Part shown: in pieces, positions 18,292-27,976 of the stretch
Layout: each line of letters begins with the position of its first letter
Position numbering within the stretch: the stretch's first letter is position 1
Assembly: GCA_028278605.1 (NCBI GenBank)
Contig: JANQEB010000140.1
Coordinates: forward strand, 1-36,074
Length of the DNA: 36,074 nt
Reading direction: 5' to 3'
Origin: Candidatus Gastranaerophilales bacterium
GTDB taxonomy: Bacteria > Cyanobacteriota > Vampirovibrionia > Gastranaerophilales > UBA9971
Made by a program: the position numbers and the translations under genes
The notes under the pieces: generated by a model
Database searches by the model: none
What the model was told of the DNA's origin: nothing
Seen by the model: only the letters and a program-made list of their open reading frames with translations

Positions 18292-19091
18292 TAGGCATGC
18301 GGTCTTATATCTTCCAGAACAGAAAATTCCTGTCTTGTCCTTCTAAGCATTTCAAGGTCAATTTCCGCCATCATAACCCCTTCTTCCCCGCCGACTGAAG
18401 CCACAACTTCACCCCATGGGTTTATCACCATTGACATGCCAAGGTTCTGGCGTTTTATATTCACTCGCCCGCACTGGTTTACAGTAACCACATAAGCCAG
18501 GTTCTCAATAGCGCGGGCTTTATTAAGGGTTACCCAGTGGTCAAGCTTGGGGTAAGGAAAAGCAGCAACATTAGTGATGATTTCCGCGCCGGCAAAAGTA
18601 AGGGCCCTGTATAATTCCGGAAACCTTACATCAAAACATATGGAAAGCCCGATCTTGCCGATATCAGTTTCCACCAGCACAGCCTTACTTCCTTCTGTTA
18701 CAAATTTTGATTCCTCACTGCCATGGTAGTTAAATAAATGGACTTTCTCGTACCTGGCTATAATTTCGCCCTGCCTGTCTATTACTATTGAAGTATTTTT
18801 ACAGTCCCCGCCGGGTTTTTTTTCAACATAGCTGCCTGCGACTATGTTGGTGTTGAGTTTTTTAGCCAGTTCCATCATCAACCCGGTCGTAGGCCCGTCC
18901 GGAATATGTTCCGCAAGCGCGCAAAGGTCATTATGGTCAACACCGGAATTAAAGACCTCAGGCAGCACCACCAAGTCCGGTTTAAACCATGCGTATTGCT
19001 CAATAAAATTCCGGGCTTTTTCCAGGTTAACCTTTTTATTGCCCGGTTCAGGCCGGATTTGGACCCCTATTACTCTTGGTTTTGTATTCAT
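18264..19091 (-). CDS. Carbon-nitrogen hydrolase (nitrilase/omega-amidase-like)
   Basis: Glu-Lys-Cys triad contexts LPEVFNSG, YEKVHLF, GLSICFDVRFPELYR. Confidence 0.92.
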   Translation of the reverse strand: MNTKPRVIGVQIRPEPGNKKVNLEKARNFIEQYAWFKPDLVVLPEVFNSGVDHNDLCALAEHIPDGPTTGLMMELAKKLNTNIVAGSYVEKKPGGDCKNTSIVIDRQGEIIARYEKVHLFNYHGSEESKFVTEGSKAVLVETDIGKIGLSICFDVRFPELYRALTFAGAEIITNVAAFPYPKLDHWVTLNKARAIENLAYVVTVNQCGRVNIKRQNLGMSMVINPWGEVVASVGGEEGVMMAEIDLEMLRRTRQEFSVLEDIRPHAYQVEISKDR

Positions 19092-19103
19092 ATTTATTAC
19101 CTT

Positions 19104-19583
19104 TTAGATTGACTTAATCATATAGACTGAACACCCGACATAACCGGTATTCCCAACCGGCCTAGAAAGTATTTCAAAGCCGTTTTTTTTATAGAACCTG
19201 ATTGCTGGTTTAAGCCTGGGCATAGTTTCCAGGTATATTTTTTCAAAACCTTCTTTTCCGGCTCCTTGTATTATTTTATCAAGAAGAGCTTTTGCAGCGC
19301 CACATCCTCTTGCCTCAGGAAGCAGGTACATTTTTTGAAGTTCACAAATTTTACTTTCCAGGGGGGCATAACCTGCACAGCCTATGATTTTATTGCTTTC
19401 CCGGTTTTCCACGACCCAAAACCTGATTTCTTCCTGTGTATATTGTGAGTATAAGTCTTTTAATCTTTGCGGGTCAGTTAAGTTCACTGATTCAAAACAT
19501 TTTTGCTCGGTCAATGTTTTCTGAATTACAACTTTAAGTTGCTCATTATCTTCGGGTAATATGTCTCTTACACAGTAATTCAT
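19104..19583 (-). CDS. GNAT-family N-acetyltransferase
   Basis: LQKMYLLPEARGCGAAKALLDKIIQGAGKEGFEKIYLETMPRLKPAIRFYKKNGFE. Confidence 0.9.
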   Translation of the reverse strand: MNYCVRDILPEDNEQLKVVIQKTLTEQKCFESVNLTDPQRLKDLYSQYTQEEIRFWVVENRESNKIIGCAGYAPLESKICELQKMYLLPEARGCGAAKALLDKIIQGAGKEGFEKIYLETMPRLKPAIRFYKKNGFEILSRPVGNTGYVGCSVYMIKSI

Positions 19584-19732
19584 ATTTACTATATTATAAT
19601 AAAATCAATGTTTTAAAAGACAGCTTTAATATGGACCGGCAAGATTTTAAAAAACAAAATGCTTTGAAGAACAGGTTTTGAGAAAAAGACCCTGCTTAAA
19701 ATCTGAGTGGTGCTTTGATATAATAAGTAGGT

Positions 19733-19760
19733 AATAAAAAGCCGGGCGCAAAAACCCGGC
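19733..19760 (-). terminator. Rho-independent terminator after flgL
   Basis: On - strand: GCCGGG-N8-CCCGGC followed by TTTTTATT, ~30 bp past the FlgL stop. Confidence 0.8.
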
Positions 19761-19788
19761 AATATGAGACGGTAGGTAGGATAATTAT

Positions 19789-20751
19789 TTAAATGTAATT
19801 CATTATAGAAGGCTGGATTACTCTTGCGCTGACCGCCAGGGAAGCCTGAAGGACTGTTTCCTGGAAAGTTAAATCAGATATAGCCTCTGCAAGGTCAACA
19901 TCCTGGGCGTCTGATTTTGTTTTTGTAAGGTTAATGAGGTCATCTTCGTGAATTTGCTCTGTAACATCGAGCCTCTCAAGAATTCCTCCCAGGGTTGACT
20001 GGGCCTCAAGGAGTGTTCCCAGGTCAGTATCCAGGTCGGCCAGTTTCTGGTTTATAACATCTTTATCCTGGTTTCCGGCGCGGAGCTCTTCCCTGAGGGT
20101 TACCAGCGTTTGAAGCAAGCCCTGTCCTTCCAGTGTATCAGGAGTTGCGCCATCCTTGTCGTGATCTCCCGTATAGTAATAACCAAAAACATCGTCTCCA
20201 TTGAGGTTTACATCAATAAAGACGCCCTCAGCGATTTCTATTTGTCTTGCACCGCTCCCGTCCTTTGACCCGTTATACTGAATTTCCCCTGTATTTGGCC
20301 CGTCCGTAAACGGTGCTGTACCTGTAACCTGTCCTCCAAAAATGTATTTCTGGCCGTATTTAGTGTTTGCCAGGCTTTTAACCTGTTCAATTAACTGTTC
20401 TACCTGCTCTCCTATGAGGACCATTTCATCCTCCCCGGAAGTCAGGTTTAGTGCCTGAACCGTAAGCTCCCTTGTCTTATGCACCGAGTCAAGAGTGGTT
20501 AACAATGCTTTATCAGCGGTTTCCAGCTCGGATTTTGCATTATTTATATTCGTAAGGTAAGTATTTATTTTGTTCATTGAAGCATTGGTATTTATAACAG
20601 TTGTAGCGGAAAAAACATCCTCGGAAGCCTTGTTAAATTCCTTGCCGGAAGCTATTTTTGTCTGCAAGTCCACTAACAGGTCCCTGTTTATAAAAAGGTT
20701 GTTTAGCACGCTGCTATACATATAACCACTGGTAATCCGCTGAGTATACAT
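19789..20751 (-). CDS. flgL: Flagellar hook-associated protein FlgL
   Basis: RITSGYMYSSVLNNLFINRDLLVDLQTKIASGKEFNKASED; flagellin-like termini; follows flgK. Confidence 0.9.
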   Translation of the reverse strand: MYTQRITSGYMYSSVLNNLFINRDLLVDLQTKIASGKEFNKASEDVFSATTVINTNASMNKINTYLTNINNAKSELETADKALLTTLDSVHKTRELTVQALNLTSGEDEMVLIGEQVEQLIEQVKSLANTKYGQKYIFGGQVTGTAPFTDGPNTGEIQYNGSKDGSGARQIEIAEGVFIDVNLNGDDVFGYYYTGDHDKDGATPDTLEGQGLLQTLVTLREELRAGNQDKDVINQKLADLDTDLGTLLEAQSTLGGILERLDVTEQIHEDDLINLTKTKSDAQDVDLAEAISDLTFQETVLQASLAVSARVIQPSIMNYI

Positions 20752-20796
20752 ATTAAAATCCTCTTATAATGTTAATTGTACTGACTTTATTAATTT

Positions 20797-22389
20797 TTAA
20801 CTGACCATATTAATTATTGTCTTTATATTCTGGTTAACCACATCAAAAATCCTTGCAGCGGCTTCGTATGACTGCTGAAACCTGATTAAGTCGGTTATTT
20901 CCTCGTCAAGGTTAACTCCTGTTATAGATTGTCTTTTCAGATCTACCTGCTGGAAAACACTGCTTTTTATATCAAGGTTGTTTTTTATAGAGCTTGCCTT
21001 ACTTCCGATTTCTCCGGCTATATTAGCTATAAACTGCTCTGTTGTAGAATTTCCAAGTCCTGAAATAAGGATATCCCTTACCTTAGACATAAGCAGCGCG
21101 TTGCTTCCATCTCCTGTTTCGGTAAGGTCAGGAGCATCAGACGGCACAACCGGCGGAGCAGACTCAGGCGGGGAAGAGGCAGCAGCTATTTTATAAGGAT
21201 CATCAATTATATCCTGGCTAATTGTAATATTCCCTGCCGTGATGCCTGTTGTATTACCTGAATCATCCACAAAAAAGCTTGGAGGCTCAGGATCTCCGTT
21301 CGCAAAGTCAGAAAGCCGCCCGTCAATAATATATCTTGGCTCATTATCCGGATTAACGGGAGGAGACGCCGGATCAAATGTCTGTATGGAGTTAAGGGCT
21401 GATGCAAGTTCCTGTGCAATGGTATCCAGGTTATCTATTACTGATTTTACAGTTAATTCATTAGCGTCAGAGCCTCCCATTTTGAGAATAGCGCCTATTT
21501 GCCCGGAATCCAGCAGGGAATAAGCATCTGAGACAGTTGTCCCGCCCGCATCATTTTTAATTTCCACTATTGAAGGGTTATTTATGTCTCCCGCAACAAC
21601 CTCAAACGTCCCGGCCAGCTCTGCCCCGCTTACAAGGTTAATATTGCTTATGGACAGAGTTGCTGAACCGTTTTCATGATAGGTTACTTCAACCGGAATT
21701 AAGCTTGAAATTTCATCAATAAGTATGTCTCTCTGGTCAAGCAGGTAATTAGGAGCATTCCCCTGAGAAGACGATATTACAATAGCATCATTCAGGTCAG
21801 CTACAGAGCTTAGCTTGTTATTAAGGTCTTCTATAGCTGTATTTAGTTTACTGATTTCAATTGAGGAAGGATTGGTATAATCCCCCACGAGACTGACTCT
21901 TAAATCGTTCAGCCTCTCATAAGTGGAATTAAGATTTGTTGTTAATTCCAGCGCTTTTTGCACAACGTTATTTCTGGTAACAATATCTTCAGGGCCCAAC
22001 GCTAACTGGTTTAGCGCATCGTAAAATTCCGCGAGTGACTGGTTAATGCCCACACCGTCCAGTTCACTGGTTATATCTTCAATTAAATCAGAATTCGTAC
22101 TTAATTCTTTATAATAATTAAGCTGGGAATTTTCACTTCTGTACAAGTTGTCAAGGTAAATATCCCTGTTTCTGGAAATATCGCTTATAACCGCACCCAG
22201 CATATCATAAACTTCTTGTTGAGGGTTAGTTGATATATCGCCGCTTGTTAATTGTGATATTTCCAGCCGCTGCTTACTGTAGCCCTTGGTGTTCATATTT
22301 GCTATGTTGCTGTTTATCAGGTCAATTGCAGCCTGGTTTAAAGATAACGACCTTTGTGCACTGTATATACTGGATAGGGTTCCTCCCAT
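20797..22389 (-). CDS. flgK: Flagellar hook-associated protein FlgK
   Basis: LSSIYSAQRSLSLNQAAIDLINSNIANMNTKGYSKQRLE; C-terminal NLDEEITDLIRFQQSYEAAARIFDVVNQNIKTIINM. Confidence 0.95.
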   Translation of the reverse strand: MGGTLSSIYSAQRSLSLNQAAIDLINSNIANMNTKGYSKQRLEISQLTSGDISTNPQQEVYDMLGAVISDISRNRDIYLDNLYRSENSQLNYYKELSTNSDLIEDITSELDGVGINQSLAEFYDALNQLALGPEDIVTRNNVVQKALELTTNLNSTYERLNDLRVSLVGDYTNPSSIEISKLNTAIEDLNNKLSSVADLNDAIVISSSQGNAPNYLLDQRDILIDEISSLIPVEVTYHENGSATLSISNINLVSGAELAGTFEVVAGDINNPSIVEIKNDAGGTTVSDAYSLLDSGQIGAILKMGGSDANELTVKSVIDNLDTIAQELASALNSIQTFDPASPPVNPDNEPRYIIDGRLSDFANGDPEPPSFFVDDSGNTTGITAGNITISQDIIDDPYKIAAASSPPESAPPVVPSDAPDLTETGDGSNALLMSKVRDILISGLGNSTTEQFIANIAGEIGSKASSIKNNLDIKSSVFQQVDLKRQSITGVNLDEEITDLIRFQQSYEAAARIFDVVNQNIKTIINMVS

Positions 22390-22424
22390 TTTTTTCTCCC
22401 CTTATTTAATTAATTAATTTTTAT

Positions 22425-22907
22425 TTAAGCTTCGTGAACAATTGAGCTTATTGTTTGTGCGCTTTCATCTTTTATGACCTTACCCCTGCTGTTATAAGAG
22501 GAATTTTCAGGCACCAGCACGTTTACTATTGACGTAATGGAGCTCTCGATTATTTTCAGGGAATGTTTTATAAGCTCAGCGCTATGATAGTTTTGTTTTT
22601 GAGTGTTTTTAAGGACTTCATTCAGTTTATCCTTTAATTTTTCTATATCCTGAGCCTTTTTTTTCTCTTCAATTGTTTCAATAATCTCGGAAAGGGTTTT
22701 TTTATCAGGATAGAGCTGTAATCTTTTTTCCTCCAGCTCTTCCAGTGCGCAATTGTATTTTTCCAGCTCGCAGTCAACTTTCATGACGCCTTCTATATCC
22801 CCTTTAATAAGGTATTCTTTTTTATGGCCGATATATTGCTCAAGTTTTGAGCAAGCATCTATTTCCTGTTCCAGTATTTTTTCAAGTTCCAGTATTTCTT
22901 TTTGCAT
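22425..22907 (-). CDS. FlgN-like flagellar chaperone
   Basis: 160 aa, helical/coiled-coil, located directly before flgK. Confidence 0.65.
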   Translation of the reverse strand: MQKEILELEKILEQEIDACSKLEQYIGHKKEYLIKGDIEGVMKVDCELEKYNCALEELEEKRLQLYPDKKTLSEIIETIEEKKKAQDIEKLKDKLNEVLKNTQKQNYHSAELIKHSLKIIESSITSIVNVLVPENSSYNSRGKVIKDESAQTISSIVHEA

Positions 22908-22930
22908 TGCCCTTAAAAACCTCCCGTTTT

Positions 22931-23269
22931 TTAAGCTGTATAGTCAGCTAAAAGACTTGTCCCATACTTTAAAGCCTCTTCTATTTCCTGGTCTTCAATA
23001 TCAGTTATGTTATATTTATTTGCAAATTCCCTGATTTCGCTTATGTATGGGTCTTTGCGTTCCTGAACCCGCTTCATGGTTTCATGGGGGTCTGAAACAG
23101 CTTCTTTATTTATATTTTTTAAGGAAATTGAAACTTTTACATCCTCTTGCTGAGGTAGTTTTCCGGTTTTTTGAGATTCCTCAATATTTTTAATAGTCTT
23201 CTGAAAGGCATTTTGAGCCCTTAATACCTGTAAGCTATTCTCCTGAAAACCAATACCACTAATTGCCAT
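22931..23269 (-). CDS. Hypothetical flagellar-cluster protein (flgM position)
   Basis: 112 aa between flgJ and flgN-like; ERKDPYISEIREFANKYNITDIEDQEIEEALKYGTSLLADYTA. Confidence 0.55.
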   Translation of the reverse strand: MAISGIGFQENSLQVLRAQNAFQKTIKNIEESQKTGKLPQQEDVKVSISLKNINKEAVSDPHETMKRVQERKDPYISEIREFANKYNITDIEDQEIEEALKYGTSLLADYTA

Positions 23270-23281
23270 ATTCTTTGACCC

Positions 23282-23605
23282 CTATACCAAATCTTTCATC
23301 TGTTCATAAACCTGTTTTGCAAAACCAAATGAAGTTTCCGGGCTGGAAGCAATGTTTTTTGCGATTTCGTCGTAAAACATTGACCTGAACATTTCTTCGC
23401 CCCTGCCGCCTGAGAACATACCGTCCCTTTCAATAGTCGCGTCCATCGACTTAAAAAACTGGTTAATAAAGACAGCTTCAAACTGGGATGCGGCTTCCAT
23501 CAGCTGTTTGTCGGTTTTATTGCTGAAATTAATGCCTGAGAGCTTGTCAATCCTGTTCTGGGCTGAATTTATATCTATTTGCTGCTGTGCATTTGGTTCT
23601 ATCAT
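23282..23605 (-). CDS. flgJ: Rod-binding protein FlgJ, N-terminal domain only
   Basis: LMEAASQFEAVFINQFFKSMDATIERDGMFSGGRGEEMFRSMFYDEIAKNIA; no muramidase domain. Confidence 0.85.
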   Translation of the reverse strand: MIEPNAQQQIDINSAQNRIDKLSGINFSNKTDKQLMEAASQFEAVFINQFFKSMDATIERDGMFSGGRGEEMFRSMFYDEIAKNIASSPETSFGFAKQVYEQMKDLV

Positions 23606-23712
23606 TTTTGTTTTCCTTTTCCCGTGTCATTCCTGGTTTTTTCGTCATTCCGAGATATTTCACAGAGGCTGTGCCGAGCGAAACAAAGTGCTCAGGATGA
23701 AAACATGTATAG

Positions 23713-24816
23713 TTAAATAATTTCCAGCTGTGCCTGAAGGCTTCCGGCTGCTTTAAGGGCCTGAAGTATTGATATAAGGTCATAAGGTGTTACCCCAATG
23801 GAGTTTAACGCCCTTACCAGCTCGCTTAAGTTAGCGTTTGGAGCAACTTCTACCAGCCTGCCCTCTTCTTCAACCACTTCAATTTCTGAGTTGACTACAG
23901 GTAAAGTTTCTCCAACCGTTGCAAATTCAGTAGGCTGGGAAATCTCGTTGGTAGTCCTTACGGTAACACTGAGGTTTCCGTGTGCAACAGCTGCCGGCAG
24001 GAGTTTTACATTGTTACCTATGACTATAGTGCCTGTTCTTTCATTAATTACAACTTTTGCTATAGAATCAGCACTGCGTAGAGTCAAATTTTCCAGTATT
24101 GATACAAATTTTATCCTGTCATCATTGAATTTTGGCGGTATTACAATTCTGATTGCACTGCCGTCTATTGCTTTTGCCGGCGCAATTTTGTCATTTACAG
24201 TTTCAGCAATTCTTGCTGCCATTGTGAAGTCCGGTCTATGCAGAACCAGCTTAAGCCCTAACTCATCGCCTATGTCTGAAGTTATATCCCTTTCAATGAT
24301 CGCACCGTTAGGAATTCTTCCTGAAGTTACTATGCTTGTCCTTACAGAGCTTCCGCCTGCTGATGCACTTGTCCCGCCTACGCTAATAGGTCCCTGGGCT
24401 ACGGCAACAACTTCTCCATTGGGCGCCATCATATGTGTCTGGATAAGTATACCGCCCTCAAGACTTGAAGCATCAGCCATTGAAGAGACAGTAACATCGA
24501 TTCTGTCGCCGTTACGGGCAAAAGGCGGGGCCATTGCCGTAACTATTACTGCGGCAGTGTTGCCATTCTTGATATCATTAGGAGAATCTATAACAGTACC
24601 AAGGTTTTTCAATAATGAAATATTAGTAATCTGTGTTGATCTACTGTTATCGCCTGTTCTAGGAAGGCCAACAACAACGCCATAGCCGACAAGCTGGTTT
24701 TCGCGGATGCCGTCAATATGTGTAACGTCTTTTATACGTACTTTGTTGGCATAAGCCGGCATATAGCCTGAGTTAAAGACCATTAAAAGTGATAAAATTA
24801 AAATTAGCTTTTTCAT
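23713..24816 (-). CDS. flgI: Flagellar P-ring protein FlgI
   Basis: RIKDVTHIDGIRENQLVGYGVVVGLPRTGDNS; C-terminal LVRALNSIGVTPYDLISILQALKAAGSLQAQLEII. Confidence 0.97.
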   Translation of the reverse strand: MKKLILILSLLMVFNSGYMPAYANKVRIKDVTHIDGIRENQLVGYGVVVGLPRTGDNSRSTQITNISLLKNLGTVIDSPNDIKNGNTAAVIVTAMAPPFARNGDRIDVTVSSMADASSLEGGILIQTHMMAPNGEVVAVAQGPISVGGTSASAGGSSVRTSIVTSGRIPNGAIIERDITSDIGDELGLKLVLHRPDFTMAARIAETVNDKIAPAKAIDGSAIRIVIPPKFNDDRIKFVSILENLTLRSADSIAKVVINERTGTIVIGNNVKLLPAAVAHGNLSVTVRTTNEISQPTEFATVGETLPVVNSEIEVVEEEGRLVEVAPNANLSELVRALNSIGVTPYDLISILQALKAAGSLQAQLEII

Positions 24817-24876
24817 CCTGTATATCCGTCCCCTTTTTTACCTGATTGTCATTAATTTATATCCAAAAGCATCTTT

Positions 24877-25527
24877 CTAGAAAATATATCCAAATATCCT
24901 GTTAATTAAGCCTTCTGAGTCATGCCTTGATACTGTCCCGTTTCCGACGACTGCCAGCTGGAAGTTAGCGATGTTTGTAGACTGTACAGTACCTGCATTG
25001 GTAATAAAGCGGGGGTCAACTATTCCGCTTAGTATTACCTGTGTTTTTTCCCCGGCATTTATAGCAAGCTTCTTGCCCTGTATAACAAGGTTTCCGTTCG
25101 GCAAAACCTGTACAACCTGGGCTGTCATTGTATCTGTAATCTGAATGGTTCTTTCGGCGTTGGCCTGGTTTTGTGTAGTGGAAGCCCCCCCAAAGTCGTC
25201 CATATTGGGGATATCAACCCTTATACCTTCTCTGGCGCTGCTGAAAAGGTCATTTATTATTGTGCTAAAACTATCCTCCAGGCTGGAGTTAGAGTTTACA
25301 TTGAGAGAAAGGTCGTTTGTTATCTGTGCATCCTCGCTTATAACAACGGTTATAACATCCCCGATGGTTTTTGCGCGGACTGTGCTAAAAAGCGATTTTG
25401 GCTGCATTGGGTACACTGCCTGGGAAACTCCTGCTTGAAATAGAGATTCTGCTGATACACCCTGGCTTATTAGTGTTAGTGCTGCTAAGTATATTAATAT
25501 TTGTGATGATTTTTTGCTTTTAATCAT
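24877..25527 (-). CDS. flgH: Flagellar L-ring protein FlgH
   Basis: KTIGDVITVVISEDAQITND ... VLPNGNLVIQGKKLAINAGEKTQVILSGIVDPRFI. Confidence 0.95.
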   Translation of the reverse strand: MIKSKKSSQILIYLAALTLISQGVSAESLFQAGVSQAVYPMQPKSLFSTVRAKTIGDVITVVISEDAQITNDLSLNVNSNSSLEDSFSTIINDLFSSAREGIRVDIPNMDDFGGASTTQNQANAERTIQITDTMTAQVVQVLPNGNLVIQGKKLAINAGEKTQVILSGIVDPRFITNAGTVQSTNIANFQLAVVGNGTVSRHDSEGLINRIFGYIF

Positions 25528-25558
25528 TGTTTATCTCTCCTACCTTTGTCTTTTACCC

Positions 25559-26263
25559 CTAAATGTTTACTAAAACCAGGTTCTTGCCTATGATTTTACC
25601 TGTATAGTTTTTTTTGAACTTTTTACTTTTTACTTTTATAAAATCCCCGGTTTTACCGCTGGTAACTGCTGTACACGGAATTGTAACAGACACTGAGGGT
25701 GTTTTGAATATGACTGAGACCGGGCTGTTCCTGACTATTGTCGGAAGCGCCTGAATATCGTTGAGTTCTATGACTTCTCCGGGCTTAATATTTCTTCTTG
25801 CCATATACTGAGCAGGTTTGAAGTTCCTTCCCGGTAGTTTGGCCGGAGATAGAGTAATCTCCTGTTTTTCCTTTTTAAGGCTAGTCAGGGTTTCACCGCG
25901 TTTTATCCAGTCCCTGGCCACCCAGACACTGTCTTTAATAATTGTTATTTCGGCTCTTACACCAAAAGTTTTAACCTTTTTATTATTTACGTAAATACCT
26001 GCTTTTACGATTGATACTGTACTTAAGCTATTGATATTAGTCTTTATTTCGATTTTACCGTCAGGGATTTCTACTGTTTTATAGGGTATTGATTTGATAT
26101 TAACTTCTATATTGCCTTCATATTTATCTTTCAGGTTTTCAATAATGCTGTTTTTAACCTGTTCAGAGATAAATTGAGAATTCAAAACAGTGCTGTATGC
26201 CCCCGGATTGAATCCAAGAAGCATAATTGTTGAAAAAATGACTATGTTAAATAGTTTTCTCAA
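25559..26263 (-). CDS. flgA: Flagella basal body P-ring formation protein FlgA
   Basis: SAF-like domain: PAQYMARRNIKPGEVIELNDIQALPTIVRNSPVSVIFKTPSVSVTIPCTAVTSGKTGDFIKVKS. Confidence 0.88.
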   Translation of the reverse strand: MRKLFNIVIFSTIMLLGFNPGAYSTVLNSQFISEQVKNSIIENLKDKYEGNIEVNIKSIPYKTVEIPDGKIEIKTNINSLSTVSIVKAGIYVNNKKVKTFGVRAEITIIKDSVWVARDWIKRGETLTSLKKEKQEITLSPAKLPGRNFKPAQYMARRNIKPGEVIELNDIQALPTIVRNSPVSVIFKTPSVSVTIPCTAVTSGKTGDFIKVKSKKFKKNYTGKIIGKNLVLVNI

Positions 26264-26361
26264 TTTGTCTTCTCCTTTTTATCGTCATCCTCAGCAAAGC
26301 GAAGGTTCTCAGAGATTTTTCAGGGATAACCCCCTCAGAATGACCAAAGTGATGTTAGCTA

Positions 26362-27147
26362 TTAACTCATGCGGTTAAGGATCTGGAGCAGGTTGTTTGA
26401 AGAGCTTATCAACTTGGAATTAGACTCAAAAGCACGTTCTGCCTGAATAAGATTAATTAATTCCTCTACCACATGGACATTTGAACCTTCCAGGAACCCC
26501 TGCTGAATTGAACCTAAACCATCCTGGCCCGGTTGGCTCTCAATAGGATTGCCGGAAGCTGAAGTTTCCGTATAAAGGTTTTTACCGATAGAGCTCAGGC
26601 CTGAGGGGTTTGGGAATTTAGTCAGGGTTAGTGCGCCTATTTCTGTCTGGGCTGGCTCGCCTGCTACCAGTACAGAAACTCTTCCGTCAGGTGTTACTGC
26701 TACTTCTGTTGCATCTATAGGAATAGCAACCTGAGGCTGGACTATCAACCCGTCACTGGTCGTTAATTGACCGTTTGAGTCAACTTTAAAGCTGCCGTCG
26801 CGTGTATATGCCGTTGAACCGTCATCGAGCAATACCTGGAAAAATCCGTCGCCTTCAATAGCAAGGTCAAAAGTTCCGCCTGTAGTCTTTAACACGCCTT
26901 CGCTAAACTCTTTCATTGTAGCTGATGGTTTTGTGCCGAGGCCTATCTGGATTCCCACGGGCTGTGTTGTACCCTGGAAAATCTGCGCGCCTGCCGGTTT
27001 TATTGTCTGCGACAATAAGTCCTGAAACTCGGCCCTTACTTTTTTATAACCTGATGTATTTACGTTGGCCAGGTTGTTTGATATTACGTCAATGTTTAGC
27101 TGTTGGGCTAACATCCCTGTTGCTGCTGTACTTAAAGACCTTAACAT
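26362..27147 (-). CDS. flgG: Flagellar distal rod protein FlgG
   Basis: MLRSLSTAATGMLAQQLNIDVISNNLANVNTSGYKKVRAEFQDLLSQTIK. Confidence 0.95.
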   Translation of the reverse strand: MLRSLSTAATGMLAQQLNIDVISNNLANVNTSGYKKVRAEFQDLLSQTIKPAGAQIFQGTTQPVGIQIGLGTKPSATMKEFSEGVLKTTGGTFDLAIEGDGFFQVLLDDGSTAYTRDGSFKVDSNGQLTTSDGLIVQPQVAIPIDATEVAVTPDGRVSVLVAGEPAQTEIGALTLTKFPNPSGLSSIGKNLYTETSASGNPIESQPGQDGLGSIQQGFLEGSNVHVVEELINLIQAERAFESNSKLISSSNNLLQILNRMS

Positions 27148-27187
27148 AAATTTCCTCCGCGTCTATCCTATTAATAAGCCTGATTTA

Positions 27188-27952
27188 TTACGTTGAAACC
27201 GTTCCCACTTCTGTAACTGTTTTTCTAAGTGTTCCATCACTGTCTCTTATTACTTTTGAAAGCACTTCATAAGTTCTTGAGCCTGTTATTGAGTCAATCA
27301 TGCTTTTTACAACGTTTGCATTTGAGGACTCAAGGTATCCCTGGGCGACATTGGGCCTTTCCATTTCTTCAGGTTTTGAACCCGGGTCGGTATTTTTAAA
27401 AAGACTGTGCCCGAAAGCTTTTAGCTTTGAAGCATCCTCAAAGTTGACTATTTTCAACTTTCCGATCTCTTCATTTCCGTACATTAGCCTGCCGTCTTCT
27501 GCTATGCACAGTTTAGACAGGTTTTGCTCAATGCTGATATTGATTTCACCCCCACTTTCTGATAGGACCTTATCCCCGGTTTTTGTTACTAAATCACCGT
27601 CTTCATTCAGGGTAAAATTGCCGTTTCTGGTATAAAATTCTCCGAGGCTGTTTTCTACAACGAAAAAGCCTTCGCCATTTATTGCAACATCAAGTGTTCT
27701 ATTTGTTTTTTTAAGGGAACCCTGACTAAAATCAAGGCTGGTAGTATCTATCATACTTCCAAGACTTAAGCTGCCTTTTGGAGCTATGTTTTGCCCTTGT
27801 GCGGGAATTTCCGCTTCCTCTATATTCCTGAAAGTAGGTATTAACTGTTTAAATGCAATAGTATTAACATTTGCCAGATTATTGGCAATGATATCGTTCT
27901 GGTCAATTATGCTTGCCATTCCTATTGCTGCTGTATCAATACCCTGAAGCAT
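27188..27952 (-). CDS. flgF: Flagellar basal-body rod protein, FlgF/FlgG family
   Basis: MLQGIDTAAIGMASIIDQNDIIANNLANVNTIAFKQL; second FlgG-like paralogue immediately upstream of flgG. Confidence 0.82.
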   Translation of the reverse strand: MLQGIDTAAIGMASIIDQNDIIANNLANVNTIAFKQLIPTFRNIEEAEIPAQGQNIAPKGSLSLGSMIDTTSLDFSQGSLKKTNRTLDVAINGEGFFVVENSLGEFYTRNGNFTLNEDGDLVTKTGDKVLSESGGEINISIEQNLSKLCIAEDGRLMYGNEEIGKLKIVNFEDASKLKAFGHSLFKNTDPGSKPEEMERPNVAQGYLESSNANVVKSMIDSITGSRTYEVLSKVIRDSDGTLRKTVTEVGTVST

Positions 27953-27976
27953 TTTTACCTCCTGATTTGCCGGATA

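Noticed and set aside
23798-24685. 295-aa + strand ORF
   Set aside because: Antisense shadow of flgI, a confidently identified gene on the opposite strand.
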